Shown here: positions 17,815 through 30,005 of the stretch, piece after piece
Position numbering within the stretch: position 1 is the first letter of the stretch
How the letters are laid out: each line of letters starts with the position of its first letter
NCBI GenBank assembly: GCA_016873275.1
Contig: VGXO01000024.1
Span: 1-41,908 of the forward strand
Direction of reading: 5' to 3'
Length of the DNA stretch: 41,908 nt
Source: Phycisphaerae bacterium
GTDB taxonomy: Bacteria; Planctomycetota; Phycisphaerae; Phycisphaerales; SM1A02
Translations under genes and position numbers: made by a program
The notes under the pieces: generated by a model
What the model was told of the DNA's origin: nothing
The model's input: only the letters and a program-made list of their open reading frames with translations
Database searches by the model: none

Positions 17815-19332
17815 ATGAAGGACCTCCTCCTTGGTCTCGATCTCGGCACCGGCGGAACCCGCGCGATCCTCGTCGCGGCGGATGGCTCGATCGTGGCAGG
17901 GCACTCGGTCGATCATCCGCTCTCGACGCCTCGACCCGGCTGGGCGGAGCAGGATCCGGAGGACTGGTGGCGCTCCGCGACCGCCGCGATCCGAGGCGCG
18001 ATCGCGAAGGCAGGACCTTCGGCTCGAGTCGTCGGCATCGGGCTCAGCGGGCAGATGCACGGGCTCGTGACGTGCGATGCGAAGGGCACGCCGCTTCGAC
18101 CCTGCATCCTCTGGTGCGACCAGCGCTCGGCGGCGCAGTGCCTGGAGGCGGAGCGCCGCATCGGTCTCGACCGGCTGCTCTCGCTCGCCGGCAACCGCAT
18201 GCTCGCCGGCTTCACGGCGCCGAAGATCCTCTGGTGCCGCGAGCACGAGCCGGAGCTCGAGCGGCGCGCCGCGGTCCACCTCCTCCCGAAGGACTGGCTT
18301 CGCCACCGCCTCAGCGGCACCTTCGCAACCGAGGTCTCCGACGCCTCGGGCACGCTGCTCTTCGACTGCCCGCGGCGGTGCTTCAGCGAGGAGCTCTGCG
18401 GGCTCCTCGGGATCGACCTCCGCACGATGCCGCCCTGCTTCGAGAGCCCAGTGGTCTCCTCGCGGCTCTCCCGCGAGGCGGCGGACGCACTCGGGCTCGC
18501 CGCGGGGACGCCGATCGTCGGCGGCGGCGGCGATCAGGCAGCGCAGGCGATCGGCACCGGGCTCGTCCGCGAGGGACCCGTCTCGCTCACCCTCGGGACG
18601 AGCGGCTGCTCCTTCGCGGTGCGCCACCGCTGGCCGGGCAATCCCGGCGGCGTGCTCCACGCCTTCTGCCACGCGGTGCCGGGGACCTGGCACCTGATGG
18701 GCGTGATGCTCTCCGCGGGAGGAAGCCTGCGGTGGTTCCGCGACGAGGTCGCCCGCGACCTCGTGCCGCTCGCGCGGTCGAAGGGCGTCGATCCCTACGA
18801 GCTGATCTGCGAGGAGGCGGCGAGCGTCCCGCCCGGCGCGGAGGGGCTCTCCTTCCTTCCATACCTCTCCGGCGAGCGCACGCCGATCTCCGACCCGCAC
18901 GCCCGCGGCGCGTTCGTCGGGATCTCGACGGCGCACCATCGACCGCACCTCGCCCGAGCGGTCCTCGAGGGCATCACCTTCGGGCTCGCGGACGGGCTCG
19001 ACCTGATCCGCGGGGCAGGAACTCCCATCGCGAGCCTGCGGCTCTCGGGGGGTGGCGCCCGCGACCTCTTCTGGCGGCAGATGATCGCCGACGTCGTCGG
19101 ATGCCCGACGACGCTCGTCAACACCACCGAGGGCGCCGCGTACGGGGCGGCGCTCCTCGCGGGAGTCGGCGCGGGCGTTCATCCCTCGATCGAGGTCGCG
19201 GTGGACGCGGCGATCCGCGAGACCGACCGCCTCGAGCCCTCCGCCTCCGCCCCGGCGTATCGCCCGCCGCGCGAGCGGGCACGGCGGCTCTATCCCTTGC
19301 TTCGGGAGTGGTTCGCGAGCGGCAGCGCCTGA
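17815..19332 (+). CDS. xylB: Xylulokinase (FGGY carbohydrate kinase)
   Basis: 505 residues, standard for xylulokinases. It phosphorylates D-xylulose to xylulose-5-phosphate with ATP, feeding the pentose phosphate pathway. FGGY features are visible throughout: the N-terminal phosphate loop GLDLGTGGTRAIL, GIGLSGQMHGLV (the xylulokinase-type substrate loop), CILWCDQRS, GGGGDQAAQAIGTG, SLTLGTSG and YLSGERTP, then LRLSGGGARDLFWRQMIADV and TEGAAYGAALLA near the C-terminus. There is no Shine-Dalgarno sequence before the ATG, but a TAGCAT box lies 7 bases upstream, so the mRNA may be leaderless. No xylose isomerase or transporter is adjacent, so a related ketose substrate cannot be excluded. Confidence 0.94.
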   Translation: MKDLLLGLDLGTGGTRAILVAADGSIVAGHSVDHPLSTPRPGWAEQDPEDWWRSATAAIRGAIAKAGPSARVVGIGLSGQMHGLVTCDAKGTPLRPCILWCDQRSAAQCLEAERRIGLDRLLSLAGNRMLAGFTAPKILWCREHEPELERRAAVHLLPKDWLRHRLSGTFATEVSDASGTLLFDCPRRCFSEELCGLLGIDLRTMPPCFESPVVSSRLSREAADALGLAAGTPIVGGGGDQAAQAIGTGLVREGPVSLTLGTSGCSFAVRHRWPGNPGGVLHAFCHAVPGTWHLMGVMLSAGGSLRWFRDEVARDLVPLARSKGVDPYELICEEAASVPPGAEGLSFLPYLSGERTPISDPHARGAFVGISTAHHRPHLARAVLEGITFGLADGLDLIRGAGTPIASLRLSGGGARDLFWRQMIADVVGCPTTLVNTTEGAAYGAALLAGVGAGVHPSIEVAVDAAIRETDRLEPSASAPAYRPPRERARRLYPLLREWFASGSA

Positions 19333-19560
19333 GGGCGATCCGCCGCGCTTGGAACTCGTGAGCGCCCGACGAAGGCGGCGCGAGCGTTCCGTGAATCGAC
19401 CCGGCGATGGTCCAGGAACCTTGCCACGTCCCGCTCCGGCGGCACACTGCGGTCCGGGACGGAACTGGGTCGCGGCGCACCTCGCCGCGGTCCGACGACT
19501 CGTCGCGCCCCCGGGCGCTCATGTTCCCACCCCCCCCTCTTTGCTTCAGGAGAAAGACCG

Positions 19561-20262
19561 ATGCCCCTCGCACGTCGATTCGTGTTCGTGCCCGCGCTCG
19601 CCGCCGCGCTCGCCGGCCCTGCGTCCGCCGACGTCATCACCCAGTGGAACTTCAACACGATCACCCCCGGCAACATCGCGACGGCGACCCCCTCGACCGG
19701 CGCCGGCGCCATCTCGCTCGTGGGCGGCACCACCACGCCGACGAGCGGATCGAGCGGCACCGGCTCCTCCGATCCGAACTTGCCGAATCTCGCCTTCCAG
19801 ACCACGACCTATCCCGCCCAGGGCGCCGCGAGCGGCACCGCCGGGGTGCAGTTCCTCGTCAGCACCGTCGGGTTCGGCTCGATCGGCATCTCCTTCGACA
19901 CGCGGCACTCCAACACCTCGAGCGCCTTCCTGCAGGTGCAGTACACCATCGACGGCGTGAACTTCGTGGACCTCGCCGGCGGCGTCTTCCAGGCGAATCT
20001 CGGCGACACATGGTTCAACAACCGCTCGGTGGACCTCGGCGGGATCGCGGGCGTCGCGAACAACGCGAACTTCGGCTTCCGCATCGTCTCGATCTTCGCG
20101 CCGGGCACCTCGGCGTACGCCGCGTCGAACTCCGGCTCGACCTACGCAGGCGGCACGCTCCGCTACGACATGGTCACCGTGACCGGCGTCATCCCGGCTC
20201 CGGGCGCCGTCGCCCTGCTCGGACTCGCCGGTCTCGCAGGCACGCGGCGCCGTCGCGACTGA
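19561..20262 (+). CDS. Secreted protein with PEP-CTERM-like sorting tail
   Basis: 233 residues, preceded by CAGGAGAAAGACCG with a good ribosome site. A signal peptide ends ASA at residue 23. The mature part is rich in Gly/Ser/Thr/Asn and beta structure (QWNFNTITPGN, FLQVQYTIDGVNFVDLAGGV, NFGFRIVSIFAPGTSAY). This resembles the jelly-roll/LamG-like exported proteins of unknown ligand common in planctomycetes. The C-terminus is VIPAPGAVALLGLAGLAGTRRRR (211-232), with the P-A-P-G motif, hydrophobic segment and Arg cluster of Phycisphaerae sorting tails. It is a monocistronic unit followed by a strong terminator. It is probably sorted by an exosortase such as the one at 11152; its function is unknown. 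Confidence 0.88.
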   Translation: MPLARRFVFVPALAAALAGPASADVITQWNFNTITPGNIATATPSTGAGAISLVGGTTTPTSGSSGTGSSDPNLPNLAFQTTTYPAQGAASGTAGVQFLVSTVGFGSIGISFDTRHSNTSSAFLQVQYTIDGVNFVDLAGGVFQANLGDTWFNNRSVDLGGIAGVANNANFGFRIVSIFAPGTSAYAASNSGSTYAGGTLRYDMVTVTGVIPAPGAVALLGLAGLAGTRRRRD

Positions 20263-20302
20263 CGCTCCTCGGGAGGAGGCTTCCGCTCACGGGAGTCCTC
20301 GG

Positions 20303-20343
20303 AAGACGACCGCGGCGCGCCTGGCGCGCCGCGGTCGTCTTTT
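20303..20343 (+). terminator. Strong intrinsic terminator after the sorting-tail gene
   Basis: AAGACGACCGCGGCGCGCC (20303-20321) and its exact reverse complement (20323-20341) form a perfect 19-bp inverted repeat around a single T. In practice this is a 17-18 bp stem with a small loop, and it ends in TTTT (20340-20343). It lies 40 bp after the stop codon. It is the clearest intrinsic terminator in the window. Confidence 0.85.
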
Positions 20344-20359
20344 GTCGGGACCCCACGGC

Positions 20360-20365
20360 TATCCT
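20360..20365 (+). promoter_or_regulatory. Candidate -10 box (TATCCT) of the small membrane protein
   Basis: TATCCT lies 6 bases before the ATG at 20372, directly after the terminator. With no Shine-Dalgarno sequence present, transcription would begin at or next to the start codon, giving a leaderless mRNA. No -35 match was found. Confidence 0.4.
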
Positions 20366-20371
20366 TCGCCG

Positions 20372-24194
<3,823 letters not shown>

Positions 24195-24407
24195 TCGCGC
24201 GATCGACCTGAGCCTGCCGCTCGGGGACTCGCCGCGACCTCCCGCGACTTCCCGGTCCTTCCTCCGCCCGCGCGATCCGGCGTGACCGGACGACGCGAAG
24301 GCGTTGGTCGCCAATGTCCGGGGAATCCTCGGCACGCGGCGGGACCGGGTTCATCCTCGTCCTGCGGAGTCGCGTCCGGCGACTCGCCGTCTCGGAGGAC
24401 CTCGAGG

Positions 24408-26363
24408 ATGCTGCGCGTCGACAGGAATGCCCGACGAGCGTGGGGCACGGTCGCGGTGGTCGCCGCGGTCCTCGTCCGCGCAGGCACCGCGAGCCCTCCC
24501 TGCCTGCCGGACTGGGATCCGAACTTCGGCTCGATCGGCTTCGCGGGCTCGGTCGCGGCGCTCGCCCCCTTCCAGGATGGTCCCAACCCGATCCTGGTCG
24601 CGGGCGGGAGCTTCTCGCAGGTCGGCTCCCTCGCCGCCAACAACGTCGCGTCCTTCGACGGCGTCGCCTGGACGCCGCTGGGGATCGGCACCGATGCGCC
24701 GGTCCTTGCCCTCGCGGCGTTCGATGATGGGCAAGGTCCGGCGATCTACGCCGGCGGATGGTTCAACAACGCCGGCGGAGTGCCGGCGCTCCGCGTCGCC
24801 CGCTGGCGGGCGGGGCAATGGAGCCCGCTCGGCGCCGGATTCGATGGTCCAGTCTTCGCCCTCGCGGTCTTCGACTCGGGCGGAGGACCAGCACTGCACG
24901 CAGCTGGCGCGTTCACTCGGAGCGGGACCACCCAGGTCGCCCGCGTCGCCCGCTGGAGCGGCACGCAGTGGCAGCCCCTCGGCGCCGGGTTCAACGGCGA
25001 CGTCGCGGCACTGGCGGTCCATGACGACGGCGCGGGACCGAGGCTCGTCGCCGGCGGCGCCTTCACCGCATCCGGAGGAGCGCAGGTCCTCCGCATCGCG
25101 CGATGGAGCGGCAGCCAGTGGCAGCCGATCGGCGCGGGGTTCAACGGCACCGTGACCGCGCTCGCGAGCGTCACCGCCGTCAACCTGACGGGGACCGGGC
25201 GGCTCCTTGTCGCAGGCGGCTCCTTCACGAAGTCGGGCGGCACGACCATGAACGCGATCGGTCGCTGGAACGGCACGGCGTGGTCGCCGATGGGTCTTGG
25301 ACTCAATGCGCCGCCGACCGCGATCACGACCTTCGATGATGGTCGGGGTCCGGCGGTCTTCGTCGCCGGCGGGTTCACCTCCGCGGGCGGGCTCGGGGCA
25401 GCGCGGGTGGCGCGCTGGGACGGTCTCGGCTGGAGCGGGCTCACCTCCGGCGCGAACGGTCCCGTCGTCGCCCTCGCCCCCTTCGGAGGTCCGCTCGGCG
25501 CGACCCTCGTCGCGGGCGGCAGCTTCGCGACCGCCGGCAACGTGCCCGCCGCCTCCATTGCCCGCTGGGGAGCGTGCCCGCGGCGGGTCGTCCGCGTGTC
25601 GGGAGACGTGAATGCGGATGGTTCGACCGACGTCGTCCTCCGCGACTCGGCGAGCGGTCTCGTCTCGGCGTGGATCATGACCTCCGCCGGCATGCGGACG
25701 AGCCGCCTCTCGCTGCCGCGCGTCGCGGTCGGATCGACCGTGGTCGGAGGCGCCGCGTTCGGGCAGGCGCCCTTCGCGGCGCTCCTGACGAGGACCTCGA
25801 GCGGATCGCTTGGTCGGTCGATCTCCGAGGGCGCCGCGACGGTCGGTCGCGGCACGATCGGCGCGCCGAGCACCGCCGGCGCGACGGTCGAGGGAACCGC
25901 GGACTTCGACGGCGACGGCGACGGCGACATCCTGGTGCGGACCTCGTCGAACATGGTGCTCGTCTGGGAGATGCAGGGCGGCACGCGGATCGGGACGCGG
26001 AACGTGCTCGACTCGCCGGTCGATCCGAGCTGGGAGATCGTCGCGGTGGTCGATCGCGGCGCGAGCTCGGTCATCGCCTTCCTGCACGTCCCGACCCGTC
26101 AGGTCGGCGCGTGGCAGCTGCTCGGACCGAGGTTCCTCTCCTCGACGCTCGTCCGAAATGCCTCCGGCACGACCATGGTGGTGCCGAGCGATTGGTCGAT
26201 CGCCGCCGGTCGCGCGGGCGACGCGGCGCTGCCGGTCCAGCTGGTCCTGCAGCGGAGCGATGGTCCGGTCGGAATCTGGGGACTCGGCGCGTCGCTCGCG
26301 TTCCAGTCGGCGTGGTGGGTCGATCAGGCGAATCCGGCGTCCCTTCGCGTGCAGCCCAACTGA
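24408..26363 (+). CDS. Secreted seven-repeat propeller-like protein with FG-GAP/VCBS-like tail
   Basis: 651 residues. The ATG at 24408 has GGAGG 9 bases upstream; a signal peptide covers the first 29 residues (cut near AGTAS). Residues 40-390 hold seven units of about 48 residues, each with a hydrophobic strand (xVxALAxFDDG), a strand such as LVAGGSF or IYAGGWF, and RVARWxGxxWxPLGAGFNG. Seven units fit a closed seven-bladed beta-propeller. Residues 395-651 carry a second, more divergent repeat with FG-GAP/VCBS-like loops (GDVNADGSTDVVLRDS, ADFDGDGDGDILVRTS) and a W at the end of each strand pair (SAWIM, LVWEM, GAWQL, GIWGL). No dockerin or sorting tail is present. Ligand and role are unknown; it is probably extracellular. 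Confidence 0.85.
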   Translation: MLRVDRNARRAWGTVAVVAAVLVRAGTASPPCLPDWDPNFGSIGFAGSVAALAPFQDGPNPILVAGGSFSQVGSLAANNVASFDGVAWTPLGIGTDAPVLALAAFDDGQGPAIYAGGWFNNAGGVPALRVARWRAGQWSPLGAGFDGPVFALAVFDSGGGPALHAAGAFTRSGTTQVARVARWSGTQWQPLGAGFNGDVAALAVHDDGAGPRLVAGGAFTASGGAQVLRIARWSGSQWQPIGAGFNGTVTALASVTAVNLTGTGRLLVAGGSFTKSGGTTMNAIGRWNGTAWSPMGLGLNAPPTAITTFDDGRGPAVFVAGGFTSAGGLGAARVARWDGLGWSGLTSGANGPVVALAPFGGPLGATLVAGGSFATAGNVPAASIARWGACPRRVVRVSGDVNADGSTDVVLRDSASGLVSAWIMTSAGMRTSRLSLPRVAVGSTVVGGAAFGQAPFAALLTRTSSGSLGRSISEGAATVGRGTIGAPSTAGATVEGTADFDGDGDGDILVRTSSNMVLVWEMQGGTRIGTRNVLDSPVDPSWEIVAVVDRGASSVIAFLHVPTRQVGAWQLLGPRFLSSTLVRNASGTTMVVPSDWSIAAGRAGDAALPVQLVLQRSDGPVGIWGLGASLAFQSAWWVDQANPASLRVQPN

Positions 26364-26380
26364 CGACCCGGTCGGTCCGG

Positions 26381-26386
26381 CATAAT
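26381..26386 (+). promoter_or_regulatory. Candidate -10 box (CATAAT) of the M28 peptidase gene
   Basis: CATAAT, one base from the TATAAT consensus, lies 6 bases before the ATG at 26393, and no Shine-Dalgarno sequence is present. A weak CTGACG/ACTGAC -35 candidate lies 15-16 bases upstream. Transcription would begin at the start codon. Confidence 0.5.
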
Positions 26387-26392
26387 CGGGCG

Positions 26393-28576
26393 ATGCCGAC
26401 GATCCTCTCGCTGCGGACGTTCATCGCATCTCGCCGAGCGGTCCTCCTCGCAGGTCTGCTCGCAGGTCTGCTCGCCACGACCGTGGCTCCCGAGGGCTCC
26501 GCGTCGCCTCCGACGATGCCGCCGGTGGCGCGAGGCGCCGACGCGGCGCGCCTGCAGCGGTTCCACGAGATGCTTGCCGACGAGCCGCACGTCGCGGGCA
26601 CGCCGGGCGACCACCGCCTCATCGAGCGCCTCGAGGCATCCTTCGCCTCGATGGGTCTCGAGGTCGAGGCATGGTGGTTCCGTCCGCTGCTCGCCCGACC
26701 GATCGCCGCGCGGCTCGAGATCGTCGGCGTCGAGATCCCCGCCCCCGGGGAGGCGGACGCCTCCTCGCCGCGCCGCCGCGGCGTCGTGCCGCTTCCCATC
26801 CGCGAGCGGAACCTCGCGGAGGATCCGGCGACCGCGCATCCCGACCTCACCTTCGGGTGGAACGCGTTCTCGGGGAGCGGCGTCGCGGAGGGCGAGGTCG
26901 TCTACGCGAACCTTGGTCTCGACGGCGACTACGAGCAGCTCCGGGCGTGGGGGATCGACGTCGCCGGTCGGATCGTCGTCGCCCGCTACGGCGGCGCGTA
27001 CCGCGGTCACAAGGTCCGCTGCGCCGAGGCGGCGGGCGCCGCGGGTCTCGTCCTCTTCATCGACCCGGCGGACTCGGGCGACGCGAAGGGACCGACCTGG
27101 CCCGAGGGCGGCTGGGCGAACGAGACCTGCATCCAGCGCGGCTCCGTCCTCACGCTGCGGCAGCCCGGCGATGCGCTCACGCCCTTCGTGCCGGCGCTCC
27201 CCGACGCCGAGCGGCTCGCGATCGAGGACGTCGGGCTCTTCTCGATCCCGGTGCAGCCGATCGGCTACGCCGCGGCGCGGGAGATCCTGTCCCGGATGCA
27301 GGGACCCGAGGCGAGCTCGCTCCCGGGCGGGACGTCGTGGCAGGGCGGACTGCCCTTCCCCTACCGGGTGACCGGCGGACCCGACCTCCGCCTGCGGCTC
27401 GAGGTCGTGCAGGAGCGGTCGCTCGGCGACACCGCGAACGTGCTCGGTCGACTCACCGGACGCGAGCGTCCCGCGCAGGAGGTCATCGTCGGATCGCACC
27501 ACGACGCGTGGGGCTTCGGCGCCGCCGATCCCGCCGCGGGGACGATGGTCACGATGGAGGTCGCGAGGCTGTTCGCGGTCCGCGCCGCCGCGGGCGAGCG
27601 ACCGCGCCGCAGCGTGACCTTCGCGACGTGGGGCGCCGAGGAGTTCGGCATCATCGGAAGCACCGAGTGGGTCGAGGCGGAGCGCGACCGCCTGCGGCGC
27701 GACGGCGTCGCGTACCTCAACCTCGACATGTCGGCGATGGGCCCGAACTTCGGGCTCTCCGGCTCGCCGACGCTGTGGGCCGCGGCTCGCCGCGCCGCGG
27801 CGATGACGCCGGCGGCAGGCGATCCGGAGGGGCGATCGGTGCTCGAGCTGCTTGATTCCCGCGGCGGCTTCTCGCCGGGGATCAGCGGCGGCGGCTCCGA
27901 CCACGTCGCCTTCCTCGGGCACGTCGGGGTCCCGGTCGCCTCGATCGGCGCGGGCGGCTCGCCCGGCGTGAGCTATCACTCGAACTACGACACGCTCGCC
28001 TGGTACCGCTCGATCGTGGGCGAGGACTATGCCCCCGCCCTCATGCTCGCCCGCTTCGTCGCGGCGCTCGCGTGGCTCCTCGCCGACGAGCCGGTGCTGC
28101 CGCTGCGGGTGCGCGACCTCGCCGCGTGGACCGAGTCGTCGCTGGGCGCGCTCGCGGCGCGGGAGGACGCGGTCGCGATCCGCGAGGACCTGACGGCGCT
28201 CGCCTCGCGGGCGGGGTCGCTCGCGGTCCGCGGCGCGGCGATCGACGCCCGCCTCGACGCGATCGCCGCGGCACCGCTTGGCGAACCGGCGCGGCTCCTC
28301 GCGATCGATGAGGCGCTCCGGGCCGCGGACCGGGCATGGCTCGACGACCGCGGGCTCTTCGAGCGACCTTGGTACCGGAGCCTCGCCGCGGTGCCCGACC
28401 GCCGCACCGGCTATGGCACGACCACGCTGCCGATCGTCGCGGAGCCCCTTGCCGATGGTCGATCGGAGCTCGCCGCGGAGGGCGTCGTCAGGCTCGGCGA
28501 GGTCATGGACCGCCTCGAGGCGGTCTTCGCCCGTCTCGAGGACCTGCTCCGCGAGGAGCCTTCGACGGGAAGCTAG
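26393..28576 (+). CDS. Glutamate carboxypeptidase II-like M28 zinc peptidase, exported
   Basis: 727 residues. A signal peptide (about 1-39) contains the repeat LLAGLLAGLLATT. It has the layout of the M28B/GCPII (PSMA) family. A PA domain lies at about 170-230 (YANLGLDGDYEQLRAWGIDV, RIVVARYGGAYRGHKVRCAE). The dinuclear zinc peptidase domain has VGSHHDAWGFGAADP (His369, Asp379), TWGAEEFGIIGSTEW (Glu416/Glu417), LNLDMSAMGP and the last histidine in SYHSNYDTL. A C-terminal helical dimerisation-like domain completes it. It should remove C-terminal residues from peptides or split N-acyl-glutamyl-type dipeptides outside the cytoplasm. Its TAG stop overlaps that of the convergent gene. Confidence 0.95.
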   Translation: MPTILSLRTFIASRRAVLLAGLLAGLLATTVAPEGSASPPTMPPVARGADAARLQRFHEMLADEPHVAGTPGDHRLIERLEASFASMGLEVEAWWFRPLLARPIAARLEIVGVEIPAPGEADASSPRRRGVVPLPIRERNLAEDPATAHPDLTFGWNAFSGSGVAEGEVVYANLGLDGDYEQLRAWGIDVAGRIVVARYGGAYRGHKVRCAEAAGAAGLVLFIDPADSGDAKGPTWPEGGWANETCIQRGSVLTLRQPGDALTPFVPALPDAERLAIEDVGLFSIPVQPIGYAAAREILSRMQGPEASSLPGGTSWQGGLPFPYRVTGGPDLRLRLEVVQERSLGDTANVLGRLTGRERPAQEVIVGSHHDAWGFGAADPAAGTMVTMEVARLFAVRAAAGERPRRSVTFATWGAEEFGIIGSTEWVEAERDRLRRDGVAYLNLDMSAMGPNFGLSGSPTLWAAARRAAAMTPAAGDPEGRSVLELLDSRGGFSPGISGGGSDHVAFLGHVGVPVASIGAGGSPGVSYHSNYDTLAWYRSIVGEDYAPALMLARFVAALAWLLADEPVLPLRVRDLAAWTESSLGALAAREDAVAIREDLTALASRAGSLAVRGAAIDARLDAIAAAPLGEPARLLAIDEALRAADRAWLDDRGLFERPWYRSLAAVPDRRTGYGTTTLPIVAEPLADGRSELAAEGVVRLGEVMDRLEAVFARLEDLLREEPSTGS

Positions 28577-29934
28577 CGCGGCGGCGCGTCCTCGCCCGTC
28601 GCCGGGGCGTCCGTCGCGGAGGCGTCCGTCGCGTCAGGAGGCTCCGGGCTCGGCGAGGTCGTCGGAGCGAGCAGCGCCGTGACCGACGACGCTCGCTCGA
28701 GCGCGAGCTGCCGCGATCGCTGATTCGGATCGTTCATGCGCACGACGACGCTCTCGATCGCGTCGAAGTCGATCGGGTCGCGACCGACGGCGCGGCTGAC
28801 CTCGCGGGAGAGCCGCGCGTCCTCCTCGACGATGCTCGCGAGCCACGCCCGGAGCGCGCCGAGGTCGCTCGGGCGCCATGCCTCGAATCGATCCCGCCGG
28901 TCGTCCGCGTCGTCGCCCGGCGCGAGCCACGCGTCGATCGCGGGCACGACTCCATCGGGACGCCCGTCCTCCCCCGACCCAAGTTCGTAGCGACCTCGCT
29001 CGGCGTCGGCGAGCGCCGCGAGCACCCGCCAGCCGACGACCGCGTCGAGGCACGGCAGCAGCGACTCGACGGTCGACCGCTTGAGCTCCGACGCCCGCCG
29101 CGCCGCCGCGAGGAGCGGGGCGAGCTGCGCGGACATGGCGAGCCCCATCACGCGGGCGGGATCGAGATCCGGCTCCTCGCCCGCCGCGATCGCCTGCTCG
29201 GCGCGGCGCTGGAGCCACGACTGGAACCCAAGCGACACCCGTCTCGCCTCGGTCGGCACCGACAGCCAGCCCTCCTTGATCTCGCGGAGCGCCTCCCGCC
29301 GAAGCCTCCGATCCTCGAGGAGGATCGCCTCGCAGTCGCCGTCCGCGTCGAGACCCTTGCGGGCGAGCTCGCGGCGCACGAGTCCCTCGAGGTCGGTCGT
29401 GATGAGGGGTGCCAGGGGACTCCGCGAGGACCAGAACTCCGCGGCGCGAAGGGCGATCGCCCGCGCGACGACCCTCGCCGGCACGGCATCGCAGCGGTCG
29501 GCGAGGAGCGTGAACATCGAGGTCTCGACCGCGTCGCGGCGGTCGAGCCAGGTCATGATCGCCCGGGCGGTGGCGGCGGAGGGACCGGGCGTTCCCGCGG
29601 CAATGTCCTCGGCGAGGAGCGCGGCGATCTCCGCGCGGAGGTCGACCGTCGCCTCCAGTTCCCCCGCGACCTCCGCGAGCGCCGCCTCGCGGACCTCTGC
29701 TGGAACCCGCTCGTCGATCGCCTCGACGCGGAGCTCCTCCGCCGCGGCGAGGAGCAGGCGGTCGACGTCGCCCCGCGTGATCGGTGGCGGCAGGAACTGA
29801 TCGAGCATCCGATCCATCTCCCGCGCTCGCCGCGCCGTCGCCGGATCCTGCGCCGCCGCGGGAGCGGTCGCGACGAGCACGGCGAGGATCGCCGGCGCCA
29901 CCAGCAGGAGATGACCAATCGCGCGTCGGGTCAC
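28573..29934 (-). CDS. Secreted protein of unknown function
   Basis: 453 residues from a GTG with GAGGGAG 8 bases upstream. The N-terminus is a clear signal peptide (LLLVAPAILAVLVATAPAAAQ, in parts 9-29). The rest is predominantly alpha-helical, acidic and Arg-rich, without recognisable motifs. It ends with a Thr/Ser/Pro/Asp/Ala-rich low-complexity tail (APTTSPSPEPPDATDASATD). The start is divergent from bamA, with promoters that appear to overlap at 29987-29996, so a role in the envelope is possible. The stop overlaps the stop of the M28 peptidase gene by 4 bp (CTAG). Confidence 0.8.
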   Translation of the reverse strand: MTRRAIGHLLLVAPAILAVLVATAPAAAQDPATARRAREMDRMLDQFLPPPITRGDVDRLLLAAAEELRVEAIDERVPAEVREAALAEVAGELEATVDLRAEIAALLAEDIAAGTPGPSAATARAIMTWLDRRDAVETSMFTLLADRCDAVPARVVARAIALRAAEFWSSRSPLAPLITTDLEGLVRRELARKGLDADGDCEAILLEDRRLRREALREIKEGWLSVPTEARRVSLGFQSWLQRRAEQAIAAGEEPDLDPARVMGLAMSAQLAPLLAAARRASELKRSTVESLLPCLDAVVGWRVLAALADAERGRYELGSGEDGRPDGVVPAIDAWLAPGDDADDRRDRFEAWRPSDLGALRAWLASIVEEDARLSREVSRAVGRDPIDFDAIESVVVRMNDPNQRSRQLALERASSVTALLAPTTSPSPEPPDATDASATDAPATGEDAPPR

Positions 29935-29986
29935 GGGCGGACTCCCTCGAGAGGTCGATCCGCCCTCGACCGGCGGGTTCCCCGAG

Positions 29987-29996
29987 AAGGTACCCT
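29987..29996. promoter_or_regulatory. Overlapping divergent -10 boxes upstream of bamA
   Basis: AAGGTACCCT holds TACCCT (29991-29996) reading towards bamA, 9 bases before its ATG, and TACCTT (29992-29987) reading towards the secreted unknown gene. The boxes share the TA step at 29991-29992. -35 elements are not evident. Confidence 0.4.
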
Positions 29997-30005
29997 CCCC
30001 CGTGC

